The position numbers were made by a program, and so were the translations under genes. Under the pieces are notes generated by a model. It had not been told where the DNA came from. It searched no databases and saw only the letters and a program-made list of their open reading frames with translations. Source: Streptomyces celluloflavus (GTDB lineage Bacteria > Actinomycetota > Actinomycetes > Streptomycetales > Streptomycetaceae). Taken from it: a stretch of DNA of 64,000 bases. Below are positions 53,943-64,000 of the stretch, one piece after another (the stretch's first letter is position 1; every line of letters begins with the position of its first letter). The stretch is taken from NCBI GenBank assembly GCA_000720995.1, contig JOEL01000011.1, positions 62,001-126,000 on the forward strand. Direction: 5' to 3'.

Positions 53943-55289
53943 ATGGTGAGCATGCGTACGGGGGCGGAACAGGCGGAACAGGGGGCCCCGCTCAGCCGGG
54001 TGACCCTGGTCGGTGAGCGGCGGCGGATCGATCTCGCGCTGCCCGCGCAGGAACCCATCGGCGTGCTGCTGCCCGAAATCGCGCGGCTGCTCGGCGACCG
54101 GCCGGACCCGGGGACGCCGTCGCGACGGCTGGTCACCGAGGCGGGCGCGGTGCTCTCGCCGGACGATTCGCTGGCGTCGGCGGAGGTGCCCGACGGCGCC
54201 GTGCTGCGGCTCGTACGGGAGACCGGGGGACCGGCGGCGCCGGACGCACCCGGCCCCGCCGACGAGGCCGCCGAAGATTTCGAGGTGCGCGGCTGGCGGT
54301 GGGGCGACCGCAGCCGGACCTGGACGGCCGGTGCGGCGAGCGTGCTGCTGGCGCTGATCGCCGGGGTGTCCGCGGGGAGTTGGTACGGGCCGGACCGCGC
54401 CGCCGGCTGGCTCGGCGCCGTCGCGGTGTGCGCCGCGGCGGCCGGAGTGGCCGCTGGGCGGCGCGGCCGTCGGGCGCCGGGTGCCGCGCTGCTCCTGTGG
54501 GGCGGCACGCTCGGGGTACTCGCCGCATGGCAGGCCACCACGGACGGCGCGGTACGGCCGGCGGCCGTCGGACTGACCGTCGCCGCCGCGCTCGCCCTGC
54601 TGGGACTCGGTACGGAACTGGGGCGCGGCGGCCTCATCGGGGCGGCGGTGGTCGCGCTCGGTGTGGGCGCCTGGGAAGCGGGGCTGGCGCTGACGAGCGT
54701 GCCGCGTACGGGAGTCGCGCTCGGTCTGGTATCGGTGCTGGTCCTGGGCTGGCTGCCCCGGCTGGCCCTGAGGGGGGCCGGCCTGACCCGGCTGGACGAC
54801 CGGCGTTCCGGCGGCACACCGGTCAGCAGGCACCGGGTGGCCACCGCTCTGGGCGCGACCCACCGCGGACTCGCGCTCGCCACCGTCACCATGGCGGTCT
54901 CGGCGGGTACGGCGGGGGTCCTCGCCGCGGGGTCACAGGACGGCTGGTCGGTGGCGGCCGCGGTGCTGCTGTGCGTGGTGCTGTGCTCGCGGTCCCGCGC
55001 GTATCCGCTGGCGGTGGAGGTCATCGCGCTGCTGGCGGCCGGCACCGCGGTGGCGGTGTGCCTGGTGGTGCGGTGGGCGGCCGGTGCGGACAATCCGGCG
55101 GGGGCGCTGGCCGCGCTGTGCGTACTGGCGGTGCTGCCCCTGGTGGCGCTCATGGTGCGCGTACCGGAGCATGTCCGGGTCCGGCTGCGCCGGCTGACGA
55201 ACCTCGTCGAGTCGGCCGGGGTGGTGGCGCTGATTCCGGTCGCGCTCGGGGCGTTCGGGGTCTACAGCCGGCTGCCGCACATGTTCTGA
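53943..55289 (+). CDS. EccD-like integral membrane protein with N-terminal YukD domain
   Basis: 448 residues. The first 90 residues read as a YukD/ubiquitin-like domain (VTLVGERRRIDLALPAQEPI, then LLPEIARLLGDRP and VLSPDDSLASAEVPDG), followed by about ten or eleven membrane helices. That is the architecture of EccD, the channel subunit of type VII secretion. The ATG at 53943 follows GGAGGGG. The ATPase and substrate genes of a full ESX locus are absent here, so this is either a satellite subunit or a YukD-type membrane protein of unknown use. Confidence 0.78.
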   Translation: MVSMRTGAEQAEQGAPLSRVTLVGERRRIDLALPAQEPIGVLLPEIARLLGDRPDPGTPSRRLVTEAGAVLSPDDSLASAEVPDGAVLRLVRETGGPAAPDAPGPADEAAEDFEVRGWRWGDRSRTWTAGAASVLLALIAGVSAGSWYGPDRAAGWLGAVAVCAAAAGVAAGRRGRRAPGAALLLWGGTLGVLAAWQATTDGAVRPAAVGLTVAAALALLGLGTELGRGGLIGAAVVALGVGAWEAGLALTSVPRTGVALGLVSVLVLGWLPRLALRGAGLTRLDDRRSGGTPVSRHRVATALGATHRGLALATVTMAVSAGTAGVLAAGSQDGWSVAAAVLLCVVLCSRSRAYPLAVEVIALLAAGTAVAVCLVVRWAAGADNPAGALAALCVLAVLPLVALMVRVPEHVRVRLRRLTNLVESAGVVALIPVALGAFGVYSRLPHMF

Positions 55290-55383
55290 GCGATCTGAGC
55301 GTTCCGAACGGTCCGGGCCGGATGCCCGGAAGAGCGGTGGGGGCAGCGGCAGCGGCGGAGACGGCGGCAGGGGCAGAGGGGTC

Positions 55384-56925
55384 ATGTCAGCAGACGGATG
55401 GAACGGATCGCAGGGGCCGTACGGGCCGGACGGGACGTACGCGCCACGCGAAGCGCATGGGTCGTACGGAGCGCACGGGCCCTACGGCGGTACGGACGGA
55501 CCGGACGGTTCGTACGGCCCCGACGGGTCGCGCGAGCCGCATGGGCCGGACGGTCCGTACGGGCCGCGCGGGGCGGAAGGGCGGGGCGGGCCTGGCGGTC
55601 CGGTGGGGCGACCGGTACCGGTACGGGCCCCCGCGCCCACCCCTTCCTCCTCTCCCCTGGTCCGTGGGCCGGGCGCCGCTCCGACCCCCGTGTCCGTACC
55701 GTTGCTGCCGCCCGAGGCGGAGGCGTTGCGGGGCAAGCCGCGGCACGGGGAGAACGTCGTCCAGCGGGCGGGGCGGGTGGTGCGCCGGGCCATCGCGTCG
55801 TCACCGGCCGCCGAGACGGCCGCCGTGACGGAGGCCGCGTACGCCATTCAGCAGCCGGTGACCTCCGGGCGGCAGATATCCGTGTCGAGCATCCGCGGCG
55901 GCGCGGGCAAGTCCACCGTCGCCGCCCTGCTGGCCCTCACCTACGCGCACTACCGCTCCGACCCGGTGCTCGCCGTCGAGGCGGACCCGGCGCTCGGGAC
56001 GCTGCCGCACCGGCTGGGCGCGCGGGAGGTGCGCTGGTCGGGCAGCGACCTGGCGCAGATCGTCGACCCGGCCATGCTGATCACGGATCTGACGGGGTAT
56101 CTGCTGCCGTTCCCGGGCGGCGGCTGGCTGCTGCCCGGCAGCCAGGGCGCCATCGGCACCAGGCTGGACATCGAGACGTACCGGGTGGTGATGACCTCGC
56201 TGCGCCGGTACTTCGCCACCACCGTCGTGGACTGCGAGACGCTGCCCGCCGAGGTGGCGCGCACCGCGCTGGTGACGACGCAGGCGCGGGTGCTGGTCTC
56301 CCCGGCGACCCCGGAGGGCGTGGTGGCCACCCGCGCCGTCCTGGACTGGGTGGGCGGTGTGCACCCCGGCATCCTGCCGACGACGGTCGTGGTGGTCAGC
56401 CATGCCGCGCCCGATACGGGACTTGACCTCCGCAGGGCCGCCGAGCATCTGGGCATCGGCGGCGCGGTCGTGCTGCCGCTGCCGTACGACCGCCATCTCG
56501 CGGCGGGCGGCGCGATCCGTACCGATCTGCTCGGCGAGCGGACGCTCCAGGCCGCGGCGCGGATCGCGGCCGAGGTGATGAACCGCGCGGTCTCGCGCAC
56601 CCCGGGCCGACGCCGCACCGGAGCGGGCGCACCGGTCGCCGCCCCCGGCGCACCCGCCCCCACGTCGTCCGGCGTACCCGCGTCCCCTGGCACCTCTACG
56701 ACCCCTGGCGCCCCGACACCTCCCCCTGGCCCAATGCCCCCGACCGCCCGGCCGGTCCCCACCGCCCGGCCGGCTCCGGCAGCCCCGCCCGCCCCGGCAG
56801 CCCTGCCGGTCCCGTCGGTCCCCCCGGTCCCGTCAGCTCCGCCGGTCCTGCCGTCCCCGGCGGTCTCCACGGCCTACGGAAGCCCCTCGGGTCCCGGCAT
56901 GCCCGCCCCCGGCCCGCCCCGGTGA
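55384..56925 (+). CDS. MinD/ParA-like ATPase with long disordered tails
   Basis: 513 residues. The first 90 are Gly/Tyr/Asp-rich repeats (YGPDGTYAPREAHGSYGAHG), then the ATPase: deviant Walker A ISVSSIRGGAGKSTVAALLA (171-178), ADPALGTLPHRLG, and VVVVSHAAPDTG. The C-terminus (after about residue 410) is a Pro/Ala-rich tail. Such proteins accompany type VII secretion membrane genes in actinobacteria, in the EspI/MinD-like role, and it directly follows the EccD-like gene with 94 bp between them. Confidence 0.8.
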   Translation: MSADGWNGSQGPYGPDGTYAPREAHGSYGAHGPYGGTDGPDGSYGPDGSREPHGPDGPYGPRGAEGRGGPGGPVGRPVPVRAPAPTPSSSPLVRGPGAAPTPVSVPLLPPEAEALRGKPRHGENVVQRAGRVVRRAIASSPAAETAAVTEAAYAIQQPVTSGRQISVSSIRGGAGKSTVAALLALTYAHYRSDPVLAVEADPALGTLPHRLGAREVRWSGSDLAQIVDPAMLITDLTGYLLPFPGGGWLLPGSQGAIGTRLDIETYRVVMTSLRRYFATTVVDCETLPAEVARTALVTTQARVLVSPATPEGVVATRAVLDWVGGVHPGILPTTVVVVSHAAPDTGLDLRRAAEHLGIGGAVVLPLPYDRHLAAGGAIRTDLLGERTLQAAARIAAEVMNRAVSRTPGRRRTGAGAPVAAPGAPAPTSSGVPASPGTSTTPGAPTPPPGPMPPTARPVPTARPAPAAPPAPAALPVPSVPPVPSAPPVLPSPAVSTAYGSPSGPGMPAPGPPR

Positions 56926-57074
56926 ACGTGCGGGTGACCGGGCCGGAAGAAGCGGGGACTTCCTGCCATCGGCGTGACGCGGCTGGTCAGGGTGGGCGGT
57001 GCAGGGCCTAGACTCCCGTGCGTACAGATCGTCGAAGTCGTTGAACAAGCGCAGTCAGGGAGCGAGGGGCGGAC

Positions 57075-57476
57075 GTGCCGGACGCGACCGTACGCACCAC
57101 CGTCGCCGCGGACTATTTCCAGAGTTATTCGGTCGTCGGGCTCATCGCCGTGATCGGTGTGCTCTTCGTCGCCGTGGCCTTCGGGGCCGGGCGGCTGCTG
57201 CGGCCCGTGGTGCCGACGCCCGAGAAGCTGCTCACGTACGAATGCGGCGTGGACCCCGTCGGCGAGGGCTGGGCACACACCCAGGTCCGCTACTACGTCT
57301 ACGCCTTCCTCTACGTCATCTTCGCCGTCGACTCGATCTTCCTCTTTCCCTGGGCGACGGTCTTCGCCGCCCCCGGCTTCGGCGGCACGACGCTCGTGGA
57401 GATGTTCATCTTCCTCGGCTTCCTCACCGTCGGCCTGCTCTACGCATGGAAGAAGGGCGTCCTGGAATGGACGTGA
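57075..57476 (+). CDS. nuoA2: NADH-quinone oxidoreductase subunit A, second cluster
   Basis: 133 residues with three membrane helices and the NuoA core ([20 protein letters not shown], then [20 protein letters not shown]). It is more divergent from NuoA at 13402 than orthologues in other Streptomyces are from each other (inference from the pattern of substitutions). The GTG at 57075 follows a GGGAG region. It opens a cluster with A, B, C, H, I, J, K and L copies but no D, E, F or G. Confidence 0.93.
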   Translation: MPDATVRTTVAADYFQSYSVVGLIAVIGVLFVAVAFGAGRLLRPVVPTPEKLLTYECGVDPVGEGWAHTQVRYYVYAFLYVIFAVDSIFLFPWATVFAAPGFGGTTLVEMFIFLGFLTVGLLYAWKKGVLEWT

Positions 57477-58129
57477 CCCCCGCCTCCGACGGCTCCGCCG
57501 GCGACGCCGAGTGCGCCGTCCCCGTCTACCTGCCGGAGCCGCGGCGCCTGGGCACACTGGCCCGTCTGGCCCCCGAGCCGATGAAGGTGGTCCTCAACTG
57601 GGGCCGCCGCTACAGCCTGTGGGTCTTCAACTTCGGTCTGGCCTGCTGCGCCATCGAGTTCATCGCCGCGTCCATGGCCCGCCACGACTTCATCCGGCTC
57701 GGCGTGATCCCGTTCGCGCCCGGTCCGCGCCAGGCCGACCTGATGATCGTCTCCGGCACGGTCACCGACAAGATGGCGCCCGCGATCAAGCGGCTCTACG
57801 AGCAGATGCCCGAGCCGAAGTACGTCATCTCCTTCGGGGCCTGCTCCAACTGCGGCGGCCCCTACTGGGACTCGTACTCCGTCACCAAGGGCGTCGACCA
57901 GATCATCCCGGTGGACGTGTACGTACCGGGCTGCCCGCCGCGGCCGGAGGCGCTGCTCCAGGGCATCCTCAAGCTCCAGGAGAAGATCGCGCGCGAGTCG
58001 CTGGGGGAGCGGTACGGGCACGGGGGCGGCGCCGCGCGGCCTTCGGCGGCGGCGCTGCGCAGCGGGCTGGTGGCGCCGCCGGCGCCGAAGCCGGGCGGTG
58101 GCACGACGCCGGGGGAGGGGCCCCGATGA
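57467..58129 (+). CDS. nuoB2: NADH-quinone oxidoreductase subunit B, second cluster
   Basis: 220 residues. All four N2 cluster ligands are kept: Cys60-Cys61 in [11 protein letters not shown], Cys126 in FGACSNCGG and Cys156 in VPGCPPRPE, so a redox-active cluster is expected even though no nuoD partner exists in this cluster. An ATG (57467) and a GTG (57473) are both possible starts. The C-terminal 50 residues are Pro/Ala-rich and unlike NuoB. Confidence 0.93.
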   Translation: MDVTPASDGSAGDAECAVPVYLPEPRRLGTLARLAPEPMKVVLNWGRRYSLWVFNFGLACCAIEFIAASMARHDFIRLGVIPFAPGPRQADLMIVSGTVTDKMAPAIKRLYEQMPEPKYVISFGACSNCGGPYWDSYSVTKGVDQIIPVDVYVPGCPPRPEALLQGILKLQEKIARESLGERYGHGGGAARPSAAALRSGLVAPPAPKPGGGTTPGEGPR

Positions 58130-59451
58130 GCGAGCAGCGGCCCGAGCCGGGGGAGCCGGCCGAGCCGGTCGCCGAGCCCGCCGCGGCGTCCGCCGCCGAG
58201 CCCGTTGCCGCCGAACCGGTCGTCGGCTGGCTGCCGCGGCCCGCGAGCGAGATCTTCGGCGCGGGGGCCACGGCGGAACTGGCCTACGACCTGCTGACGG
58301 TCGACGTCCCGGCCGACCGCTGGCTCACGGCGCTGACGGCCGCCCGCGACGACCTCGGCTGCACCTACTTCGACTGGCTGAGCGCCGTCGACGAGCCGGG
58401 CACCGGCTTCCGGATCTGCGCCCACCTCGCGGACGTGGCCCGCCCCGGCACCGTCCACCGCCTGCTCGTCCGTACGACCGTCCCGCACGACGCCGCGGTG
58501 CTGCCCACCGCCGTGGGGGTGTTCGCGGGCGCGGGCTGGCACGAGCGGGAGACCCACGAGATGTTCGGCGTCGACTTCACCGGACATCCGCACCTCGTAC
58601 CGCTGCTGCTCCCCGACACGTTCGAGGGCCACCCGCTGCGCAAGGACTTCGTGCTGGCGGCGCGGGTCGCCAAGGCGTGGCCGGGCGCGAAGGAGCCGGG
58701 CGAGTCCGAGCACGGCGGGCCCAAGCGCCGCCAGATGCTGCCGCCCGGTGTCCCGGACCCGAACGAATGGGGCCCGCTGAAGGGCCAGCTGCCGCCCGCG
58801 CCCGCACGGCAGGCGCGGGGTGCGCGAGCGGCCGGCGCCGCCGCGGGCGAGCGTCCGGTCCGCCGTACACGGACGGCCGGCGAGGGATCGGCCGGCCAGC
58901 GGGCGGCGGGCCCGGAGACCGGTACGGGGCCGGGCGCGAGCACCGAAGCCACGGCGGCCCCGGAGTCCCGGACGGTCCCGGAGTCCCAGGCGGCCCCGGG
59001 GACCCAGGCGGCGGCCGGTGACTCGGGCGTGGCCGGACGTCCCGCGCGCCCCGAACGTCCCGCACGCCCGGCGCGTACGGACCGTCCCGCACGCCGTACG
59101 CGTTCCGCGAGCGAGGGTTCGGCCAGCCAGCAGCAGGTGGCACCGGCGGAGGGTACGCCGACCGAGACAGCCGCCCCGGACAAGGGCGCGGCGGCCGAGG
59201 AGGGTGCCCCGGCGGCCACCCCGCCCGCCTCCGACGCCCCCTGGCACCACGCGCGCCCGGCGTTCACCGAGCCGACGGCGCAGCCGGAGCCGGGAAAGCC
59301 GGAGCCGGAGACGGAAGAGCCGCAGCCGGAGCAGCCGGATCGGCAGCCGGACCAGCCGGACGAGCCGGCACAGGACCAGCCGCAGAACCAGCAGGACGGC
59401 CCCGGCGCCCACCCCACCCCCCATGACCAGGCAGGAGGCGACACCCCATGA
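58126..59451 (+). CDS. nuoC2: NADH-quinone oxidoreductase subunit C, second cluster, with long disordered tail
   Basis: 441 residues, nearly twice a normal NuoC. The NuoC core occupies about residues 35-190, including [20 protein letters not shown] and [20 protein letters not shown]. From about 225 to the end the protein is low-complexity and disordered, rich in Ala/Pro/Glu/Gln, with two similar blocks ([17 protein letters not shown] and [17 protein letters not shown]). The tail could replace contacts normally made with NuoD, which this cluster lacks. It overlaps nuoB2 and nuoH2 by 4 bases each. Confidence 0.9.
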   Translation: MSEQRPEPGEPAEPVAEPAAASAAEPVAAEPVVGWLPRPASEIFGAGATAELAYDLLTVDVPADRWLTALTAARDDLGCTYFDWLSAVDEPGTGFRICAHLADVARPGTVHRLLVRTTVPHDAAVLPTAVGVFAGAGWHERETHEMFGVDFTGHPHLVPLLLPDTFEGHPLRKDFVLAARVAKAWPGAKEPGESEHGGPKRRQMLPPGVPDPNEWGPLKGQLPPAPARQARGARAAGAAAGERPVRRTRTAGEGSAGQRAAGPETGTGPGASTEATAAPESRTVPESQAAPGTQAAAGDSGVAGRPARPERPARPARTDRPARRTRSASEGSASQQQVAPAEGTPTETAAPDKGAAAEEGAPAATPPASDAPWHHARPAFTEPTAQPEPGKPEPETEEPQPEQPDRQPDQPDEPAQDQPQNQQDGPGAHPTPHDQAGGDTP

Positions 59452-60413
59452 GCGACACCCTCGCCATCGTGCTGCGCCTCCTCGCCGTCTTCGTCGTCTT
59501 TCTCGTCTTTCCGCTGGTCATCGGGCAGACCGAGCACAAGGTGATGGCCCATATGCAGGGCCGGCTCGGGCCCATGTACGCGGGTGGCTTCCACGGCTGG
59601 GCGCAGCTTGTCGCCGACGGTGTGAAGTTCGCGCAGAAGGAGGACATCGTCCCGGCCGGCGCCGACCGGCGGATCTTCCAGCTCGCGCCCGCCGTCGCCC
59701 TGCTGCCGTACCTCCTGGTCCTCGTCGCCATCCCGGTCGGCCCGCACAACGCCGTCGGACAGGCCCTCGACGCGGGCCTGTTCTTCGTCCTCGCCGTGAT
59801 GGGCGTCGGCGTGCTCGGCTCGCTCATGGCGGGCTGGGCCTCCGCGAACAAGTTCTCGCTGCTCGGCGGGTTGCGGACGGCCGCGCAGCTGCTCGCGTAC
59901 GAGCTGCCGATGCTGCTCGCCGCCGCGTCCGTCGCGATGGCGGCCGGCACGCTCTCGCTCCCCGGCATCCTCGACGCCTTCCACTGGTGGTGGGTGCCGT
60001 GGCAGCTCGTCGGCGGCCTGGTCTTCTTCACCGCGGGCCTCGCCGAGCTGCAACGCCCGCCGTTCGACATGCCGGTCGCCGACTCGGAGATCATCTTCGG
60101 CGCGTACACGGAGTACACCGGACTGCGGTTCGCGCTCTTCCTGCTCGCCGAGTACGCCGGGATCGTCGTGCTCGCCGCGCTGACCTCGGTGCTCTTCCTC
60201 GGCGGCTGGCACGGCCCGTTCGGCGCGGACGGTCTCGGCTGGCTCTGGACGCTGCTGAAGACCGCGGTCCTCGCGTTCGGTGTCATCTGGCTGCGGGTCA
60301 CCTACCCCCGCCTCCGCGAGGACCAGCTGCAGAAGCTCGCCTGGACGGTCCTGATCCCGCTCGCTCTCGCCCAGATCGCCTTCACCGGCGTCGTCAAGGT
60401 GCTGATCTCCTGA
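59448..60413 (+). CDS. nuoH2: NADH-quinone oxidoreductase subunit H, second cluster
   Basis: 321-residue membrane subunit with about eight helices. The quinone-site segment is kept as [19 protein letters not shown] and [19 protein letters not shown]. It is much shorter than NuoH because it lacks the long C-terminal tail. ATG at 59448 overlaps nuoC2 by 4 bases and its stop overlaps nuoI2 by one. Confidence 0.93.
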   Translation: MSDTLAIVLRLLAVFVVFLVFPLVIGQTEHKVMAHMQGRLGPMYAGGFHGWAQLVADGVKFAQKEDIVPAGADRRIFQLAPAVALLPYLLVLVAIPVGPHNAVGQALDAGLFFVLAVMGVGVLGSLMAGWASANKFSLLGGLRTAAQLLAYELPMLLAAASVAMAAGTLSLPGILDAFHWWWVPWQLVGGLVFFTAGLAELQRPPFDMPVADSEIIFGAYTEYTGLRFALFLLAEYAGIVVLAALTSVLFLGGWHGPFGADGLGWLWTLLKTAVLAFGVIWLRVTYPRLREDQLQKLAWTVLIPLALAQIAFTGVVKVLIS

Positions 60414-61135
60414 TGGCCACGTACCACGATCCGGCCGACGCGCCGGGCAAGCAGCCGGACGCCGCACCGGACGCGCGGCCGGCCGGAAAGCCGGGCAAGA
60501 AGGGCGGCTTCCCCGGGTCCGGGCTCGCCAAGGGCCTGGCCGTCACCCTCCGGACGATGACGAAGCGGTCGGTCACCCAGCAGTACCCGGACGCCCAGCC
60601 CGACCTGGCGCCGCGCACCCGCGGCGTCATCGCGCTGTTCGAGGAGAACTGCACGGTCTGCATGCTGTGCGCCCGCGAATGCCCCGACTGGTGCATCTAC
60701 ATCGACTCCCACAAGGAGACGATGCCGCCCGCCGCCCCCGGCGGGCGCGAGCGCAGCCGCAATGTGCTGGACCGTTTCGCGATCGACTTCGCGCTGTGCA
60801 TGTACTGCGGTATCTGTGTCGAGGTCTGTCCCTTCGACGCGCTTTTCTGGTCCCCGGAGTTCGAGTACGCGGAGACGGACATCCTTGAGCTGACCCATGA
60901 GCGCGACCGGCTGCGCGAGTGGATGTGGACGGTGCCCGAGCCGCCCGCGCTCGACCCGGCGGCCGAGGAGCCCAAGGAGGCCGCCGCCGCCCGCAAGGCC
61001 GCGGACAAACTCGCCGCCCAGCAGGAAGCGGAACAGGAACGGCAGGCGGAACGGGAACAGCGACCGGCCGGGCCGGAAGAGCAGGCCGGGCCGGATCAGC
61101 CGGGGCAACGGGACGTGCCCGGGGAGGAATCGTGA
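60413..61135 (+). CDS. nuoI2: NADH-quinone oxidoreductase subunit I, second cluster
   Basis: 240 residues. Both ferredoxin motifs are complete: [12 protein letters not shown] (Cys80/83/86/90) and [12 protein letters not shown] (Cys129/132/135/139), so two [4Fe-4S] clusters can be built. A Lys/Pro-rich N-terminal extension (about 1-45) and a Glu/Gln-rich tail flank the core. Without NuoG, E and F in this cluster the electron donor is unclear, and a soluble ferredoxin is a possible input. Confidence 0.93.
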   Translation: MATYHDPADAPGKQPDAAPDARPAGKPGKKGGFPGSGLAKGLAVTLRTMTKRSVTQQYPDAQPDLAPRTRGVIALFEENCTVCMLCARECPDWCIYIDSHKETMPPAAPGGRERSRNVLDRFAIDFALCMYCGICVEVCPFDALFWSPEFEYAETDILELTHERDRLREWMWTVPEPPALDPAAEEPKEAAAARKAADKLAAQQEAEQERQAEREQRPAGPEEQAGPDQPGQRDVPGEES

Positions 61136-61821
61136 TGCTCGCCGCCGCAAGCCCCGGCTTCCTTTCGCCCACCGGCGTCGAGATCGCCTTCCTCCTCGTC
61201 GGCATCGTCACCCTCGGCGCGGCCGTGGTCACCGTCACCACCAGGCAACTGGTGCACGCCGCCCTGTGGCTGGTCGTCGCCCTCGGCGGGATCGCCGTCG
61301 AGTACCTCCTGCTCACGGCCGAGTTCATCGCCTGGGTGCAGGTCCTGATCTACGTCGGTTCCGTCGTCGTCCTCTTGTTGTTCGGCCTGATGCTCACCAA
61401 GGCGCCCATCGGCCGCTCCCCGGACGCCGATTCGGGCAACCGCTGGGCCGCCCTCACGGTGGCCATCGCCTCGGCCGTCGCGCTGGTCTGGGTCGTCGTG
61501 GACGCGTTCCGGGCCACCTGGATCCGCCTCGACACCGTCCAGGGCTCCACCGAGGTCTCCGGGCGCAGCCTCTTCCAGTACTGGGTGCTGCCCTTCGAGG
61601 CGCTGTCCGTGCTGCTGCTCGCCGCGCTCGTCGGCGCGATCGTGCTCTCCCGCAAGAAGGGCGAACCGCCCGCCGCGTCGGAGGCATCGGCCACGTCCAC
61701 TCCGTCGGTCATCGCCGCACCACCGGCCGCGTCGGCTGCGTCCGCCGCATCCGGCACGTCCGCCGCGCCCGCCGGTGGGGACGGCGACACCGCCGGCCCC
61801 GCTCCGCGAGAGGACCGCTGA
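61135..61821 (+). CDS. nuoJ2: NADH-quinone oxidoreductase subunit J, second cluster
   Basis: 228-residue membrane subunit, five helices, with [19 protein letters not shown] in the core. The last 50 residues are Ala/Ser/Pro-rich ([20 protein letters not shown]). Two adjacent starts exist (GTG 61132, ATG 61135); the ATG is used because it overlaps the nuoI2 stop by one base with GGAGGA upstream. Overlaps nuoK2 by one base. Confidence 0.92.
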   Translation: MLAAASPGFLSPTGVEIAFLLVGIVTLGAAVVTVTTRQLVHAALWLVVALGGIAVEYLLLTAEFIAWVQVLIYVGSVVVLLLFGLMLTKAPIGRSPDADSGNRWAALTVAIASAVALVWVVVDAFRATWIRLDTVQGSTEVSGRSLFQYWVLPFEALSVLLLAALVGAIVLSRKKGEPPAASEASATSTPSVIAAPPAASAASAASGTSAAPAGGDGDTAGPAPREDR

Positions 61822-62195
61822 TGCATCTCGCCTATCCGGCCGTCCTCGCCGTCCTCCTCTTCTGCACCGGTCTGTACGGCGTGCTCGCGCGCCGCAACGT
61901 GATCCTGGTGCTGATGTCCGTCGAGCTGATGCTCAACGCCGTCAACCTCAACCTCGTCGCCTTCGACGTCTGGCTGCGCGACACCCTGCACGCCGGCCAG
62001 GCGCTCACCCTCTTCACGATCGCGCTCGCCGCCGCCGAGATCGGCATCGGGCTGGCGATCGTGCTGCTCGTCTACCGCAACCGCGGCAGCTCCGACCTCG
62101 ACCGGCTCCGGGACCTCGCCGAACGGGCGGACGACGCGGACGCGGCGGACCGGGACCCGCAGCAGCCGGACACCAAGGCGGAGGCCACCGCGTGA
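61821..62195 (+). CDS. nuoK2: NADH-quinone oxidoreductase subunit K, second cluster
   Basis: 124 residues with three membrane helices. The two conserved glutamates are present: Glu35 in [12 protein letters not shown] and Glu73 in [15 protein letters not shown], so the proton path is intact. The C-terminal 35 residues are a charged Asp/Ala tail ([18 protein letters not shown]) not found in NuoK. ATG at 61821. Confidence 0.93.
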   Translation: MHLAYPAVLAVLLFCTGLYGVLARRNVILVLMSVELMLNAVNLNLVAFDVWLRDTLHAGQALTLFTIALAAAEIGIGLAIVLLVYRNRGSSDLDRLRDLAERADDADAADRDPQQPDTKAEATA

Positions 62196-64000
62196 CGCTC
62201 ACGACCACCGCCGTCCTCGTCCCCCTGCTGCCCTTCCTCGGGGCCGTCGCGGGCTTCCTGCTGGGGCGCCGGCACCCCGGTTTCGTCCGGCCGCTGGCCG
62301 TGCTGCCGACGCTCGCCGCCGCCCTGCTCGCCATCGCCGTCGCCTTCGGGCAGGGCGGCGGCACGGCCACCGACGTCGCGACCCGGCTCACCCCGACCGG
62401 CTCGGTCCCCATCGACCTGGCCCTGCACATCGACGGCTTCGCCGCGCTCATCGGCGTACTCGTCGGCGTGGTCGCGAGCTGTGTGCAGATCTACTCCACC
62501 GGCTATCTGCGCGACGACCCGCGCTACCCCTCCTACGCCGCGCTGGTCTCTCTCTTCACCTCCGCGATGCTGCTCGTCGTCTACACCGGCGATCTGATGG
62601 TGCTGCTGGTCGGCTGGGAAGTCATGGGCATCTGCTCGTACTTCCTCGTCGGCCACTACTGGGAGACCGAGGCCGCCCGCGCCGCCTCCCTCAAGGCATT
62701 CCTCGTCACCAAGCTCGGCGATGTCCCCTTCCTCTTCGGCATCTTCGCGCTCGCCGCCGACACGGGCACCTTCCGCATCACCGGCATCCTCAGCCACGTA
62801 GCCCGGGACGGCCTGGACCACCCCACCCTGATCGCGCTCCTCCTGCTGGCGGGTGTCGCGGGCAAGTCGGCGCAGTTCCCGCTGCACACCTGGCTCCCGG
62901 ACGCGATGGCCGGTCCGACCCCCGTCTCGGCGCTCATCCACGCCGCGACGATGGTGGCGGCCGGTGTCTATCTCGTGGCCCGGCTCCTCCCCGTCTTCGC
63001 CGCCTCCGCGGCCGCGCTCGTCGTGCTCGCCGTCCTGGCCGCGGTCACCATGGTCGGCTCCGGTCTGGCGGCCCTCGCCCAGGACGACATCAAACGCGTG
63101 CTGGCCTATTCGACCGTCGGCCAGCTCGGCTACATGACCGGCGCGCTGGCCGTCGGAGACCGCGGCGCCGCCGTCTTCCACCTCCTGTCGCACGGCGCCT
63201 TCAAGGCCCTCCTCTTCCTCTGCGCGGGCGTGATCATCCACGCCGCGGGCACCAACTCGCTGGCCGCCATGTCCCGGATGAGCGGCCTGGCCCGGCGCAT
63301 CCCGGACGCCTTCTGGACGGGCACCGTCGCACTGCTCGCGCTCGCCGCGATCCCGCCGTTCGCCGGCTTCTTCTCCAAGGAAGCCGTCCTGGGCGCCGCC
63401 GAGCACGCCACCACCGGTGCGGTGCCCGGCATCCCCGGCGCCGTCGGCTGGACCGTACTGATCTCCGGCCTGGTCACCGCCCTCCTCACCGCGGCCTACG
63501 CCACCCGCCTGTGGCTGCTCGCCTTCAGGGGCAGCGGCGCCGAGGCCCCCGACCACGGCAGGCAGCCGCTCGCCATGAACGCCGTGCTGTGGGTGCTCTT
63601 CATCCCCACGGCCGCGCTCGGCCTGGGCGCCCCCTTCCTGCCCGACTGGTTCGACGGGCGCTCGCTCACACCGACCCTGACCACCTCCGTCCTGGCCACC
63701 GGCGCCGCCCTCATCGGCGGCCTGGTCACCTACGCGGCCTGGCGGCACTCCATCGCGCTGGCCGCCCGGACGCCCATCGGGGTGGCCGTCGCCGCCCCGG
63801 ACGCGTCCCCCGGGCTCTCCGAGGAACTGGCCATCGCCACCCACACCCCGCCCTACGCGGACATCGCGGGCGCCCAGGACCCGGCCGACCCGAGCCGCCT
63901 CCTCCTCGGCCCGCTGCGCCGCCACGCGGCCACCGGCTTCCACCTCGACGCCGTCTACACCGCCCTGTTCGTCCGGCCCGTCCGCGCCGCCGCCACGCTC
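62192..64000 (+). CDS. nuoL2: NADH-quinone oxidoreductase subunit L, second cluster, cut by window edge
   Basis: At least 603 codons, continuing past the window end. Antiporter-like subunit with [39 protein letters not shown] with the pump lysine, and [20 protein letters not shown]. The GTG at 62192 overlaps nuoK2 by 4 bases. Its presence, like NuoK2, points to proton pumping by the second complex. M2 and N2 presumably follow outside the window. Confidence 0.92.
   Translation, partial: MTLTTTAVLVPLLPFLGAVAGFLLGRRHPGFVRPLAVLPTLAAALLAIAVAFGQGGGTATDVATRLTPTGSVPIDLALHIDGFAALIGVLVGVVASCVQIYSTGYLRDDPRYPSYAALVSLFTSAMLLVVYTGDLMVLLVGWEVMGICSYFLVGHYWETEAARAASLKAFLVTKLGDVPFLFGIFALAADTGTFRITGILSHVARDGLDHPTLIALLLLAGVAGKSAQFPLHTWLPDAMAGPTPVSALIHAATMVAAGVYLVARLLPVFAASAAALVVLAVLAAVTMVGSGLAALAQDDIKRVLAYSTVGQLGYMTGALAVGDRGAAVFHLLSHGAFKALLFLCAGVIIHAAGTNSLAAMSRMSGLARRIPDAFWTGTVALLALAAIPPFAGFFSKEAVLGAAEHATTGAVPGIPGAVGWTVLISGLVTALLTAAYATRLWLLAFRGSGAEAPDHGRQPLAMNAVLWVLFIPTAALGLGAPFLPDWFDGRSLTPTLTTSVLATGAALIGGLVTYAAWRHSIALAARTPIGVAVAAPDASPGLSEELAIATHTPPYADIAGAQDPADPSRLLLGPLRRHAATGFHLDAVYTALFVRPVRAAATL

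Overview
The window looks like an inner-chromosomal segment of a Streptomyces. It is very GC-rich with strong third-position GC bias, many GTG starts, and dense operons whose genes overlap by 1-14 bases. The gene order (demethylmenaquinone methyltransferase, isoprenoid reductase, nuoA-N, polyprenyl diphosphate synthase, korAB, a second partial nuo cluster) is, from memory, the order of Streptomyces chromosomes. No tRNA, rRNA or CRISPR array was seen.

Layout: 1-2826 holds menaquinone genes (menG and a geranylgeranyl-reductase-family enzyme) with a GNAT gene between them. 2827-9040 is an accessory patch: a methyltransferase-like gene fragment, an internally deleted IS256-type element carrying a GNAT gene, a divergent regulatory block (three tiny coupled genes against an XRE/TPR regulator plus GNAT), a winged-helix/zinc-ribbon protein and a cupin. 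9064-12688 holds a DUF4142 secreted protein, a DoxX membrane protein, a PH-domain-like membrane protein and a NlpC/P60 hydrolase. 13402-29414 is the complete 14-gene nuo operon behind a promoter with a Rex-type operator. 29549-38538 holds a lipoprotein, GPP34 and fumarylacetoacetase genes, an ATP-grasp/FAD-oxidoreductase pair, a CocE/NonD hydrolase and a POT peptide transporter. 38777-46342 holds the polyprenyl diphosphate synthase, a LolA/RseB-like protein, an ABC exporter, small proteins, a tandem-repeat region and rarD. 46594-49633 is korAB. 49942-53725 is a NarL-type regulator with two paralogous histidine kinases. 53943-56925 is an EccD-like membrane protein with a MinD-like ATPase. 57075 to the window end is a second nuo cluster (A2 B2 C2 H2 I2 J2 K2 L2, cut by the window edge) lacking D, E, F and G.

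The themes fit together around respiration. MenG, the isoprenoid reductase and the polyprenyl synthase make and tailor menaquinone, complex I reduces it, and Rex can tie nuo expression to NADH/NAD. KorAB makes reduced ferredoxin beside a complex I that lacks an NADH-input module. The most notable points are the in-frame-deleted IS256 derivative with a translationally coupled GNAT passenger, the nuo2 cluster with a long disordered NuoC2 tail next to korAB, a shared 18-bp motif upstream of both kinase genes, a dense cluster of GATCAC hexamers before nuo, and several strong palindromes.
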